64,000 nucleotides of DNA from Owenia fusiformis (taxonomy: Eukaryota > Annelida > Polychaeta > Sabellida > Oweniidae): contig CAIIXF020000001.1 in assembly GCA_903813345.2 (NCBI GenBank), positions 45,527,885-45,591,884 of the forward strand, given 5' to 3'. Of the stretch, positions 1 to 12,430 are shown one piece after another. A model generated the notes under the pieces. That model had not been told where the DNA came from and did not search any database. It saw only the letters and a program-made list of their open reading frames with translations. The translations under genes were made by a program, and so were the position numbers. How positions within the stretch are numbered: the first letter of the stretch is position 1; each line of letters opens with the position of its first letter.

Positions 1-6
1 ATATGT

Positions 7-92
7 ATTGCTACTGAGAATGTCCCCTCCGTACCAATATTTTCTGTATTGCGACGGAGATGATCAATGGGGACAATCTCAATAGCAATTAC
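7..92. repeat. short foldback repeat
   Basis: The arms ATTGCTACTGAGAATGTCCCC and GGGGACAATCTCAATAGCAAT are near-perfect reverse complements around a loop of about 40 bases. It looks like a small inverted-repeat element or a solo palindrome. Right after it, GTACAAG..TTGACCAATC-like segments occur twice in direct orientation (about 107-122 and 164-182). No coding potential is seen. Confidence 0.6.
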
Positions 93-183
93 AGCTTGGT
101 ACAGTACAAGCACTGACCAATCAAAAGGCTTCATTTTTCCGTTTTATCATACGATAAAAAGAAGTACAAGTGCTTGACCAATC

Positions 184-3100
184 TATCCCATGAGTTGAAG
201 AGAGACGTTGAGGTTTCGAACTCAGTTCCAGGCCCAAATTTATACTGCGCATTTTGTTCACTGCCATAACCAACATTTTTGAAAATGCATTTTGAGTAAA
301 AATGGTTATAAATAATGTTTCTACCTCCATCCCCCGGGCATCCCCTCCCCAAAATTATCTCTAGTAGTACCCGTCCACCTAAAGACACACCCCGTACCTT
401 CCGGATCCAGCGATGTTACAAACATATACATTAACTTCCAACAATCCCACGTTGCCAATCATCACAAACGCTATATGATTATCGTGAGATATCTCAGCCT
501 TCTCTCAGTTTCCTTCATTCTTGTGCATGGCAGAGATGGTGTGGGTATCAGAATACTACATGATAGGTGTCTCTGATTTTGCCAAAGGTACACTTGTAAG
601 TTGCTATGATATCATATAATCAAAATACCATATGTATTGTGAATTCCGTAGAATACTTATAATGTTGTTCTTATCATAATTGCCTAAAGCTTGAGGCAAG
701 TACTTGGCATCTGAAACATCTTGTATTCCAGGCACATGGATGTTTGATATGCTTACATAACTACAGGTGCAACTGAGATTGACTCAGCACATGTCAGTGT
801 TTTTCAAAAGCTGGGTAACGTTGGATAAGCGGAATAAACCAGGAGTCCATTTCTCCAAAGTTAGTAAAGTTACGAATAAAAAAGTCTATTGTTGTTTCTG
901 GGATTGATTTAACAATAATGACGTCATCTGCGATTTTTATCGTAACTTTTAAGATACTACAAAAGAATCTGGCCGTGATCTATGATAAAAAGTTACAAAC
1001 CTTCGAGAAATACAATTTGCTATTTCGTAACTTTTTGAAACTTACTAAATTAGTGAAGTTACGAATTAGAAACTTTACTAATTTTAGAAAAATAGACTAA
1101 AAAATGAGCTCAAAAGGTATGCCACTCCCCTACCCCATCCATTTTCCAGGCCATTGAAACACGCAAAAATCTCAAATAATGCAGGCATCTTCAGGGGTCG
1201 TTTTTGGCCCCGTTTTGTTTTGAATACCATGTTTCTGCATACCATTTTCTCGGATGTGTCTCAATTACCTACAACAGTTACACTTGTGCTGAACAAAAAA
1301 ATATTTGGTCATTTTGGAGTTATTACACCAAAGTAGAGACTTTTATCAATTTCGTCAAAATGTTGCATATGTTGCACAAAATGGCAAATTTTGGTTTTAG
1401 ACCAATCAAAATCAAATGCTTCCCTATTTTTAACATATAAACTATAATTAAAACCAATAAAATTCTATGTTAGGATTTATCCAAGGAATATGCATGCAAA
1501 ATGTGGTGACTTAACTTGAAGAAATGAAGTGAAGAAATGAGTAAATATACAGACTTGGGACTTGTGTTGTCTCGGCTACTATGTACAGTAATGTGAAGTA
1601 CAACTACAAATTATGACAAAATTACATTGTAAGTTATGAATGACATATTTGCTGTATAGCGATGGATAAATAGATGGCAGCACTTGTGTCGGTAGGGCCA
1701 GAATGCTATTCATAATATCTAGACAAACCGGCAAAAAGTCAATTAATATCTTGATTTATCAAGTGTCCCTGAAGGCACACGTCTGAGTATAGTTTTTATT
1801 CTATCAATATTTTGATCGAATTTATTTTGCCTTTGTGCCATACTTCCATTCGTGTCTGTTCGTAATTTCAAAAGGCAATGAAACAACTGGATCCATAATG
1901 ATATCCTTGTAAGACGTGTATGTAACACGAATCACTCATTGAAGCATGGTTACACGTAACCAGGCCTGAGTTCCCTCATTAGTGGTAGAATAATTGGTGC
2001 TTTTATTGCCTCCGATGTAAGGCATGGTAACTTCGAAATACACATTCTTTCATAACTTCCCTAGTTCTAAACCGCCCAGTCAGTGACGTGTTTATGCCTC
2101 GTAAACCAACTATCAAATGATCAGAAAAAGGCTTATTTGCAGGATCTAACTAGTTAGTTCGAATTGACTTCAAATATGCTGTTTACGTTTAGTTTCTCGT
2201 TTTTATTAAACCAAGAAATCGAATGGTCTAGAGAGATAAAGGTTATTTGTTAGTACCACTGCTGGAGATGGTATTGAATTACCATTTTAATTCGAGGGGA
2301 GAAGTAATTGCCAGTTTTCTGTCTGGTGAGCATTACGCAATAATATTAATATTTAGATTATGTCTTATCTTAAATTCATTTCACGGAAACCTATAAAAAT
2401 GAAATACAGCGTTCCCTCCATTATCCTGTTCAGTCGGTGTCCGTATATGTTATTCAATCGAGTATGAAAATATCATTTTAGCGATGCTTTCGGACCATTC
2501 TCGTTTTAGTTCCTACCTATTGATGCTGCAACTTGGCATTTTCCTTCTACTGATGGTTCATTTAAGCTGAAGGTGCTCACTATTAAACTAATTGGATAAA
2601 TCTCATCAGATCGCTTTTTCAATCATTCCCCCGATTTTCAATTTACTAGCAGTGCTCAGTGAAATGGTATCAAAGTATTAGATAATATCTTGATTTAGTT
2701 AGACCACTTACCGAGGATTAGATTGGGATCTATCTATCAGTTCGGGATAACTAAATTCACCCAATGTTCTTCATGGTTCGTTGGGTTTTCATAGTCAATC
2801 AGGCAACCCTACCTAATGTCCAAGCTGCTGTCTATAGAATCGGATATTATCATCTAAATAAAGGGCCTGTCCTTTTCTTTCTCAAATTCTCACACGGGGT
2901 ATTAAAATGATGGAACATCACAGGTGTCATTGGAAATTTGATGATTCCCACTTGATTTAATCAGAGCACAATATATCACGTGTCTGATAAAAATCATGGG
3001 TACAGATTACTCTTTCTTCTACCAACATGAGTTATAGACTAGGTTGATGGATGTATGACTGTCAAGTGTCCAAAGATTGACGTTTAATGCAAAATGGTGT

Positions 3101-4478
3101 CGCCAGTATTCATTTTAGCTTGAAGATATTAAAATACGAACGTGATTGGTGCGCCCCCAACTAGTCTGTTACAGGACTAAGTACGAGTTACCTATTTAGA
3201 GGCTTTGTAGCACTTATCCATGCTTACTAAATCTTTTGACTGAAAAACGATAAAACGTACGTGATAATTTTTTTAACTATCTTTATGGTTATTTAGTTAT
3301 GTTTCCTAAATCATAAGAGACTTGTGCCGTGCCCTTAAAGCTTGTAAACTAATATCGAATGCTATTGGGATAATTTGTCATCACTCTTAATGTGATGAAA
3401 GGGAATTACTCTTAATGAGCATTAAGAAAACATTTTCTGATTTTAGCTAATATGATACAACAGTTTGGATCATTTTATCTTTTGTATTTTCATGAGATCA
3501 ATTCTGAAATTGCAATGGATTGATGCAAAAATCATCTTCGTCTAATCAAGATAAAAACTAAATCTTAAGTCTATTAGGGAACGATTTTTCGATGCCTTAT
3601 CTGTTCTAACAGCGGTTTCCATCATTCATCGAATATGAGATCTGCCAATATAATTAGATTTATAAGCGTAATCGAGCCAAGAAGATGGATCCTGGGGTGG
3701 TATGAAAATGATATAGAAATCCAGATGAAATGCCAGGTGAAATCCGAACCAATTTTTCTCATAAAACTTGCCTTATCAAATAAGCCGTCACTGTGAGCGA
3801 TTCCATAGCATCTGGAAGTGTGTCTACTATTGATCCATTTGCGGCTTACGACTAATTTGCGACAAATTTTAATGAATTATCATCCGAATGTCCCTTATGG
3901 TTTTCCGTTAGTAATCACATGAACACTAAATCACGATAGTTTAACGTATTTGTATAATTTTTTATGACTGTGTAAGACACTGGGGAGATACGAATTACTC
4001 CTCATTTGTTTATATCACAATTTTCGAGTTTTTACTCCGACTTTTATACTTTATACTGTCCTGGGGGATAATAATTCTTGACTTAACTGTAATCTTTTAG
4101 CAAATATAACCCTTGCCGTATTACGTTGAATCATTATTCCATATATCGAATGATCTATTGATCTCTGGGTATTGCGATTTTAAGGCTCTCTTGGGGTCGG
4201 TGCTGTTTGATTAATGTCATGAGTTCAAGACCACATTTCCAACATGTACATTGATTGTTTGAAATATATAAAATAAAGACTCTTCGAGAAACATGGCATT
4301 TTTCCCCTTTACATCAAATTTTGACGCTAGAACTTTATTCCAAATCCTAGAATGAGCGCTTTGGGGTTGCGCCTCACAGATATTGTCGCAATATACTGAT
4401 ATATAACAGACCTGGGGCACTTTTTTAGTTATGCTGCATCTAATATTTCTAAATTACATGCAGGCCTACATTACTATA
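184..4478. other. intergenic, no gene recognised
   Basis: I see only short open frames without family resemblance or splice-supported exons. The DNA is AT-rich with scattered short direct repeats, for example repeated GTTACGAAT/AAGTTACGAA-like words around 860-1080. No RNA gene, satellite or transposon terminus could be supported here. Confidence 0.5.
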
Positions 4479-5079
4479 CAGGGTGGACCAAAAACGCCAC
4501 TTTTTTCAGGACACTATAACTTTTTTATTTTCCAACCTACTTACCCCTAATTTTGCAGTTTTATAGTGCCAGGGGTTTTAAGTAATAATACAAGTATAAT
4601 GAAACAAATCCTTCTTAGATATATTTGCTCTAAAAGAGGGATTCAATTGGTCCGCCATCCTCTTTGATGATAGCTTTTAGTCTAAGTCGCCTTGCTGATA
4701 TAGCAATGAAATGTTGGCTAAGTTTCTTTCAACGTCAGCTTTAGCTTCAAGCATTTTGAGATTAGGTGTCTTCATACCACTTCCTGGAGACCTTAGCATA
4801 CCTATGCTCACTGGAGTTTGCATCAGGAGGACTATTAGCTTGGTGGTCATCAGGCCATATATCAGTTCAGGAACATTTTGCAAATTATGTTAATTTCTCA
4901 CGGTACATCACATGTTTAAGTGAGACGCTGGTGACATATTTTATTCAAGTAAAAGTGTACAATTCATAATCCATGGCTAGATAGCAACCTCAAGTTTCAT
5001 TTGGGATGCAAATTATGATTTGTATCAAAAATTATAAAAATGCTATTTTGAGAAAAGTGGCGTTTATTGGCACACCCTG
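4479..5079. mobile_element. TA-flanked mariner-like non-autonomous element
   Basis: The left end begins CAGGGTGGACCAAAAACGCC and the right end is the imperfect inverse GGCGTTTATTGGCACACCCTG. TA dinucleotides flank both ends (4477-4478 and 5080-5081), as expected for Tc1/mariner target-site duplication. The interior of about 600 bp has no transposase-like frame, so it would depend on a transposase supplied in trans. A second element with a similar CAGGGTGG terminus starts 15 bp further on. Confidence 0.75.
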
Positions 5080-5094
5080 TATATTTGCATTATA

Positions 5095-6188
5095 CAGGGT
5101 GGTCCAAAAAAATTGGAACATTTGATAATTGAATTCAAAATCGTTATTTTTCCTCTAAAATGCACCAAAATTTTACTGAGTATTGTTCAGTCACTTATTT
5201 ATCTGATGTAAAGTAAATAGGTGAAAACAACAAAGTTAATGCATTAAACTAGACAATGTTTGATATGACGCCTCTTCTCCCGAATTACAAGTTCAAGCCT
5301 CGGACTCCGTTTTGAAATGATTCATTCAGTTTGCTGTTTGTTTGTTTTTGTCCAAGCAATCTTGATTAAATAATTCAGCTTGTCCAAACTTCTTATATGT
5401 TTGCCTTGAAGATAAAATCTAGTAACATATTCAACATTTTCTTACCCAAATTGATGGGTATCAAGCATATTTTTTTTATTGGCTATTGTTGGGTGTATTA
5501 CTGATTGAATATTTTCAAGAAAGAGGCCAGGGCAGTCAGTTTTGACTGGTAAATGAAGCCCCATCCCCTTTCGTGTTCTAATATGAATAATATTCATTGA
5601 ATACATCAATATATGTATATCAATATCATCCCAGAACACAAATGATATATTATATATGCTTAGAGTTGGTCTTTAATAAAGCCTAGTAAATAACTGTTCA
5701 GTTTTCTCTTTACTGAAAAATGGAAACAATGATTTAGTCACTTTAGTAGCTGTATGGGTTATGCAATCGCTCACCTCTGACATGTTCTTTCTTTCCTACT
5801 CTTAAATAAAAATAATAATGATTTTGGGTATTCTAAAGTTGACAATAACACAATAGCTTTCTAGTAAACTATAGATGTAAATATCTTTTGTCAACTGAAT
5901 ATGGTTTTATAAAATGTGTATAGCAATCATCATGTTCATTAAAGCTTTGAAATAAAGAATACTTGAAAAAGTAGCGGCGAAATTGATAAGTGTATATTTA
6001 AGAAAAGGGGGTCCTATGAAACATTAACTAGTTTAATGATGCATTAACTTTGTTGGTTTCACCTATAAACTTTACATCAGATAGATAAGTGACTGAACTA
6101 TGCTCAATAAAAATTTGGTGCATTTTAGAGGAAAAATAAAGGTTTTCCGTTCAATTAACAAATGTTCCAATTTTTTTGGACCACCCTG
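5095..6188. mobile_element. TA-flanked mariner-like element with about 200 bp inverted repeats
   Basis: The left end reads CAGGGTGGTCCAAAAAAATT and the right end AATTTTTTTGGACCACCCTG, with TA on both sides (5093-5094, 6189-6190). Inverted similarity extends about 200 bp inwards; for example TAATGCATTAAACTAG near 5238 pairs with CTAGTTTAATGATGCATTA near 6030. The interior has no recognisable transposase. This is a non-autonomous or internally deleted Tc1/mariner-type element, by terminal sequence and TA duplication. Confidence 0.8.
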
Positions 6189-6190
6189 TA

Positions 6191-8235
6191 TATTATATTT
6201 TCACCTTTTTACTTGTTTTTCTAAATGATAACTGTTCACTGATAAATGAAATAATTATATTTCGGAAACAGAGACATCTTTTGGAACAGGCAGTTTTGTG
6301 CATGACGTCATTATGAGACCCAGACTTCATTCTACTGGTATGGGCCAAGACAGAATTGATCATTCGTTACATTATTTGGTATGTGTGAATATGGAAAGCA
6401 GACGGAGGGTGTAATACCAGAGATTTAGCTATTTACTGCATCTTTAACATTCCTCACTGGCTAGTTACTGGTACAATTGTTTATGCTACAATTATCACTA
6501 TGCATTTAACCCTGGTTAACATTGGGCCCTTACATGTTAACTATCTGTTTAGTGGTGCATGTAATCTTTGTTCAAGTTCAGTCGGCCTATTTTTTACGAT
6601 GACAAATCGTAGTCAAGACGGAACGTACGAATCTGACTGCCTCGTCATCCCATAACTGAGTTCAAAATTTTTTCTTTACTTTTCCAATTTCAGAATAACC
6701 AGAAGCATGTAGAGCCTTGTCACTTGGTATATTTTACAAAACTACGTCCACTAAATGGATAAAACAAATATCAGTGATATGATATCACCGTAGCAGGTCG
6801 TTCGGTGCCTTCCTGCCTCGCAGATCCTAAATTCATTTATTCCCTAAAATCAGAACTGAAATTACCTGACTTGATTAAAATTCAGGTTTTAAATAATTGT
6901 TCAGTATTTCTTACTGTTTTGCGCACATTTCTTGACGAGCTATGTTATGCAAATAAAATATCTGCGTGAGAGAAAGCAAGATAGCATAGCACTGAACGAA
7001 TAGCTAGGAGATTGAGGTAACACACCACCACAAAACAGATGAATTTCCCGAAGTGCGTTTCTGGATTTCAAACGGTACGCCTGATATCGCTGTCTAACGT
7101 TAATGCTGATGGCAATTGCAGCATTCAATCTCTGTCTTAGGAAAGGTTCTTGTTCTTTACTTAAAGTGTTTACAATCCCTAGATCTCGATAGCCAATTCT
7201 TCACTTGTGTAAGTATACTCAATATCAAGTCTCTATAGATCTTTAAGTCCATCGATAAAAAGCTATCGAAAGGAGTTAAGAACTAAAATGGAATAGGTTT
7301 TAATGATCCTAATGGATAAATGATGACATTGCAACATTTTAGAATAACATTAAACAAGATGGCATTGCATCATAAATAAACAGGTTTGAAAGGTTACGCG
7401 CTAAGGTATATCCAAACAAACATTTCAACCAAAATAACATTACTGATCAAAAAGCCAGCGGTATGGGAATCATAGAGTATCAATATGCCCATTCGGTTTC
7501 TCTCACCCAAGTCGTTCTCTTCACGGGATCTGTGTACAAGAAGCAAGGTTTGTTTTGACACACAGCATATCAATAGGTAATGGGTATTGTGGATATAACC
7601 AGAAATATCCTCTAGAAGTTATGTGATGCGTCGACATATGGTCAACATCATCAGCTAAAATGTACGATCCAATCTTGAAATAACAAATCTCGCTCCGCCT
7701 GAATTAAATGAAATTCTCCGGAGGCAAATAAAAAGTGATAAGTTAAATACCCAGACCCAGTCGTATCACACCTGAGTAGATATACTTTATGATCTTCTAC
7801 GTCTTTAACCCAGAGATAAATTCTACAAGACAATACAAAACATAAACAAGATGCAGATATGAGATAAAACGTTTAGTAGACATTAACCAGGCAATGAATT
7901 CTACGTACAAGACTACAAAATCAACGTATCAACAAAATGCAATCATGAGATGAACTTCCGAGTAAAAAATATATTGACTCATTGACGAATTCCAGACTGA
8001 GAAGTGAGTGGCTCCCATAATTATGTCGTGTTCTTTCGGATTCATGAACATAATTTATTTAAATCACAGCCATCAGTATACGATGTCCAATCAAATTGCA
8101 GGATGTGATCACCTGAACAATCATGAGCAAGTGCTCTCAGTGCCGCGCATGCGCAAAGTTAAATTTGAAATCGTGGAAATGGCGTCGCAAAATTGGTTGG
8201 CCTCTGTAATAAATTTTTAACTTCCAATAACTTAA
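6191..8235. other. intergenic, nothing recognised
   Basis: AT-rich sequence with only short, unconvincing open frames. I found no splice-consistent exon, RNA gene or element terminus. Confidence 0.45.
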
Positions 8236-8860
8236 CAGACTGACTTCAATTTTTTTCAAAATTATCTACAAGTTTTCAGAAGTTCAAATCTGACTTTAGA
8301 TTTGACCTTCAATAACCCTTTCAAGGTAAAAAAGGGATGTGATTGGCGGGTGACGTCTGTTACAAATTCTTACAACTTCCAATAACTTAACAGATACTGA
8401 TTAGACTGACTTTATTTTTTTCAAAATCATCTAGAAGTTTTCAGAAGATCAAAGATGGTTTAAGATTTAAGATTTGACCTTCAATGACCTTTAAAAGGTC
8501 AAAATGATTAAAAAGGTCAATAATGTCTTAACAAAAATTAACTTAACAAATACTGTTTCGACTGACTTCAATTTTTTCGATATCATCTATAAGTTTTCAG
8601 ATGTTCAAATCTGACTATAGACTTGAGATTTGACCTTCAATGACCTTCTCAAGGTAAAACATGGTCAGAAAGGTATTTTTTCAACTTGCCTGAAATTGGC
8701 TCAATTTCTTTTCAAAATCATCTACAAGTTCTCAGAAATTCAAATCTGACTTTAGATTTGAGATTTGACCTGGTAAGAAAAGGTTTAATAGGTCTTTAGT
8801 TTAAAACGGTCAAAAAGGTATTTTTCAACTTGCTTCAAATTGATTTAATTTTCTAGTATA
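8236..8860. repeat. tandem repeat, about four diverged 140-160 bp units
   Basis: The phrase CAAAATCATCTACAAGTTTT, followed by CAGAAGTTCAAATCTGACTT and a GACCTTCAATGACCTT segment, recurs starting near 8245, 8410, 8565 and 8700. Spacing falls from about 160 to about 140 bp and the copies are diverged. Many units contain AAGGTCAA-type words. No open frame spans the units, so it is annotated as a minisatellite-like array. Confidence 0.7.
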
Positions 8861-9314
8861 GGTGGTGGTGACACTTTGTCATGTTAATGCCTTGTCCAAA
8901 TCTTGCAATAAATGCATCCATCTACTTTCAAGGCGGTTATAATACGTAACCGTTGGGGTAAAAGAATCAAGTTACAATGCATCGGTGTCTCATCAATATA
9001 AGTCCATCGGGATACTCTTTCCAACCAAAAGAGCCTGTGATTGCAATTTACCAATGTGTATTTATGCAACTTGTTCATCAACTAGCCTATTTTTATCTCT
9101 TAAAATGGTCTGATCGTAAACCTCACCTGTCAGTACAATATGTAATGAAAATGCCACTGGTGGAAACGACTCTATCGTTTATTTGTACATGTTTAGGAAA
9201 TCACATCAACACTCAATGGATCATCTGGGACGAGTTATTCCTAATGCTAATCCCAGGTTTAGGGCACGGGTTCAGTAAACAGTGTATTATTATCATCTTT
9301 TTACATGTAAATCA
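8861..9314. other. non-coding; possible faint transposase relic
   Basis: A minus-strand frame near 8884-9081 contains a YIDET motif that faintly recalls the catalytic region of DDE-type transposases, but no neighbouring motifs support it. The plus-strand open frame over the same bases shows no domain. Treated as intergenic. Confidence 0.25.
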
Positions 9315-9386
9315 TAGGCCCGGGAGCATGTATAAAAGTCGAGTCGAACTTTGACTCGATTGTTTTTATACATGTTCCCGGGCCTA
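9315..9386. repeat. short palindrome with GGCCCGGG arms
   Basis: TAGGCCCGGGAGCATGTATA pairs with TATACATGTTCCCGGGCCTA around a GTCGAGTCGAACTTTGACTC core that is itself partly palindromic. At 72 bp it is typical of tiny inverted-repeat insertions. No coding content. Confidence 0.7.
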
Positions 9387-11034
9387 GGTAACGTATTGTA
9401 CTGTCTACTATAGTATAGTTTCTATATAGCTGAATATAAAACTGAAATAATAGATGTCACCCTTGTCATTCTTGGGCCAGACTGCTATAGATTTTGATGT
9501 TATGAACTTGCAATAGTCACTGAATCTAATGATTTCTGAAACAAATTTTGGTTGAATCTGTCTGAAACTCGAATGGCATACTTTGGGATGACCCTGTCAA
9601 TGTACATGTTGTGATTAATCATGAAATTTTTGGTTGTCAACCGAATAAACCAAGGTTTTCAAGAATCTTAGCATTGCGTCAATGGGGATCTGGCCCAAGT
9701 TTTTTTAACTCAGGGAAAATGATTAAATGACACAACTGTATAAATCAAAGTCATTTTTGTGAATAACTTTTCTGAAACTGAATTGAAACATGCTATGAAC
9801 AAGAAAGAAAAGGTTAAACTGCAAATCTCATAAAATCTCATTAAAAATATTTCAAAGTTATATGGGAACGCCTCTATTGTGATCCATTCTAGCTGCTAGA
9901 ATGTCAGACTTTATTTCATTTCGATCAATTTTATTATAAGCCTTTTATTGAATATGATGAAAGTATCAATTACGCTGGATTAGATTACCTCCACACTCAA
10001 AGTTAGGATATAATTGGAAATAATTCAATCATATATTGAAATTGATACCTTCTTTTAAGGGTCTGACCCTATCTAAATATATGGGTCTCGCTAGGCAATT
10101 TTGAAACGGTGTCGTAGTCCATGGTATGACTCCGGAATATGAAGAGTCCGTAACACAATATAGCGCAGCAACATTTGAACCAATCTTTAAGGAGGTCCAT
10201 ATGTCTTAAAAATACCGTTTGCTGAAAAAACGTCGGACTTTTGGGTCGAAATATGCCTCTCATATTTTCATTCGAATTTTTACATAGTAACTATTTTATA
10301 AAACTCAAAACGTTAATGTAAGCAGATTTAAAATGAATTGGATTATCATTCTGTCAAACCTAATTCTAATTTCAATGTAATTTCTAGTGGTTAATTAGAC
10401 AAGTGTAATTATATAAATGTACTTATATCATTTTGATTATTTTTCAAATATTGGTCAAGCAGATTCGACAAAATTGTGTGAATTATCTAAAAAACATATT
10501 TTTTATTTTTTAAAGTTTTATTTAAAGAATTTATACCTATCGTCGCCAGTCGCGAGTCAAACAAGAAATTAATAAAACATAAAACAATGACAAGTACGTA
10601 AAATATATATCTATTTGAATGTTATAGAGGTATTAGAACGTTTATATATTCAGAGAGCATGTCTAATAGTTTATAAGAGATATATGCAATCAAATGCCTT
10701 ACATTTCTCTTGTGACGTTACTGCTGCATATCATCAGATTTTCTGATGGTAATATATTGTTATACATACAGTAACTGCTGTTTATCAGCAGATTTTTGGC
10801 AAATGTTCATGAATTCTACCAAATCTTGGTGGTTGTTTTACAAACAACTAAGCAATATCTAACTGGGGGCAAAATCATTTTAGCCGAAGCCACAGTAAGT
10901 CAATGAAGAACAATACGCCCACCCCCCCCCCTCCCCTCTGATGGTGACATTCCATATCTTAAAACGTATTAAGACCCATTTTTCGAAAACGACAATAATT
11001 TTAGCATATTTCATTCGTATATCAAAACGACTCA
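9387..11034. other. intergenic, nothing recognised
   Basis: AT-rich non-coding DNA. It contains an imperfect C-rich run near 10917-10935 and short TA-rich stretches. No exon or RNA gene is supported. Confidence 0.45.
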
Positions 11035-11324
11035 TTTTTTTTTTTTTTTTTTTTTTATTGCATCTTTCTTACACAAAACATTATACATAATATACATACA
11101 GATCAAATCCATATACATTGAATATTCAATAATATTATTACATATTTATATTTAACAATTATATGTTTTTAAGCTTTTCAGACCATCTCCATTCAGAGTA
11201 TTTAATTGAACTTAATTTAAAAGGGTACCATTTGAAAATACAATACATGCAATACGATTATCTTTCAATCGTATTGTGCTGACAATATTTTAATATAAAA
11301 GGGTATAAAGTAAAACAAAAAAAT
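11035..11324 (-). mobile_element. 3' tail of truncated LINE with poly(A)
   Basis: A run of about 22 T on the plus strand at 11035-11056 is the poly(A) tail of a minus-strand retrotransposon. About 270 bp of AT-rich sequence separates it from the end of the decayed coding region at 11325 and represents the 3' untranslated part. This fixes the orientation and shows insertion by target-primed reverse transcription. Confidence 0.7.
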
Positions 11325-12430
11325 TCAATGCTGTTGGTTTAATCTATCTATAACCCATCTCCAAGTCTCGCCGAAACTTTCCAGTGTGCCATTTAAGTTT
11401 GCAATATTTCGTTCGTCATTGATTTTGTATTTTATGATTTCTTTTATTTGCATAAATGTTATTTTAGTATTAACGAGTCTTGATTTATGTATTAAGCTTT
11501 TTATATACAATATGCAAAAATTAATTGCTTTTGAAGTGTGGTCGCGTTCTTGATCTAATTTCCCGACAATTATGTCTTTAATTGTAAGATCAATATTGAA
11601 AAAAATTTTAAAGTCATCCCAAATCTTGGAAGAGTTTGGGCACTCTATGAAAAAGTGTATCGTATCATCTATTTTATCGTTTTTACAAAAGTCGCATAAA
11701 TTTGAATTTTTTATTTTCTTTCGAGTTAAAAATTGGTTATTTGGTGTAACAAAACAAGTTTGTATTGAAGGCATTGTATTCTCGGTTCTCGAACCGTCTT
11801 AAAAGGTAATGTAAAAATGTGTTTCCAATCTTCTTCTGAAAAGTTGAATTTTGAATTTAGATATTTTTTCCCGTTGGCTTCTTTAAATAAATTATCTACG
11901 AGAATCCAATATTTGGTTTTAGTTTTTATAGATTTGACGTTTATTGTCGTGTTTTTGATTTGGAGTTCTTCGTCTTTAAGTGCCTTGTTGCTTAGATTGT
12001 TTTTAATATGTTGTTTCCAGGAGTGTGGAATTGCATAAATTAAGCCATAGAAAGTAACGAAAGGTGTATTAATATTATATTTTAAAGAGAAATCTTCGAA
12101 ACCTAAGAATTCATTATTGTTAACGAGATCTTTTATTTGAAGGATTCCTTTACTTATCCAGCTTGCATAATTTAGGGTTTTGTCATTAATTTTTATGAAC
12201 TCATTATTCCAGATATACTCTTTTAAAGCAAGTTCTTTATTATAGGGCTCTTTATTATGTAATAATTTCCAGGTTTCCATGATATTATAGTAGAAAGGGG
12301 GTAACCTGGCCAACTTGTCATCGGGAAATTTTGAATGAAATATTGTCTCAGAGTCTAGATTAGGAAAAAAGCTGTAGAAATATTGCTTCCATTTGCTGGG
12401 CTCATTGATACAATTTACATAACCAATATT
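11325..12430 (-). pseudogene. 5'-truncated L1/Tx1-type LINE ORF2, C-terminal part
   Basis: On the minus strand two overlapping frames (12430 to about 11726, and 11774 to 11325) together give the C-terminal third of an L1/Tx1-clade ORF2. The first frame has a LARLPPFYYNIMETW motif and blocks such as SWKQHIKNNL. The second has a zinc-knuckle-like CDFCKNDKIDDTIHFFIEC (C-x2-C..H-x4-C), the usual C-terminal signature of these LINEs. The frames meet near 11715-11775, indicating one single-base frameshift around the words QITNF/NNQFLTRKK. Endonuclease and reverse-transcriptase domains are missing, so this is a dead 5'-truncated copy. The start limit is approximate because the reading frame becomes uncertain upstream of about 12430. 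Confidence 0.75.

Noticed and set aside
8884-9354. Overlapping frames on both strands, one with a YIDET motif suggesting a DDE transposase
   Set aside because: Only one short motif is present, with no neighbouring conserved blocks or element ends; too weak to call.
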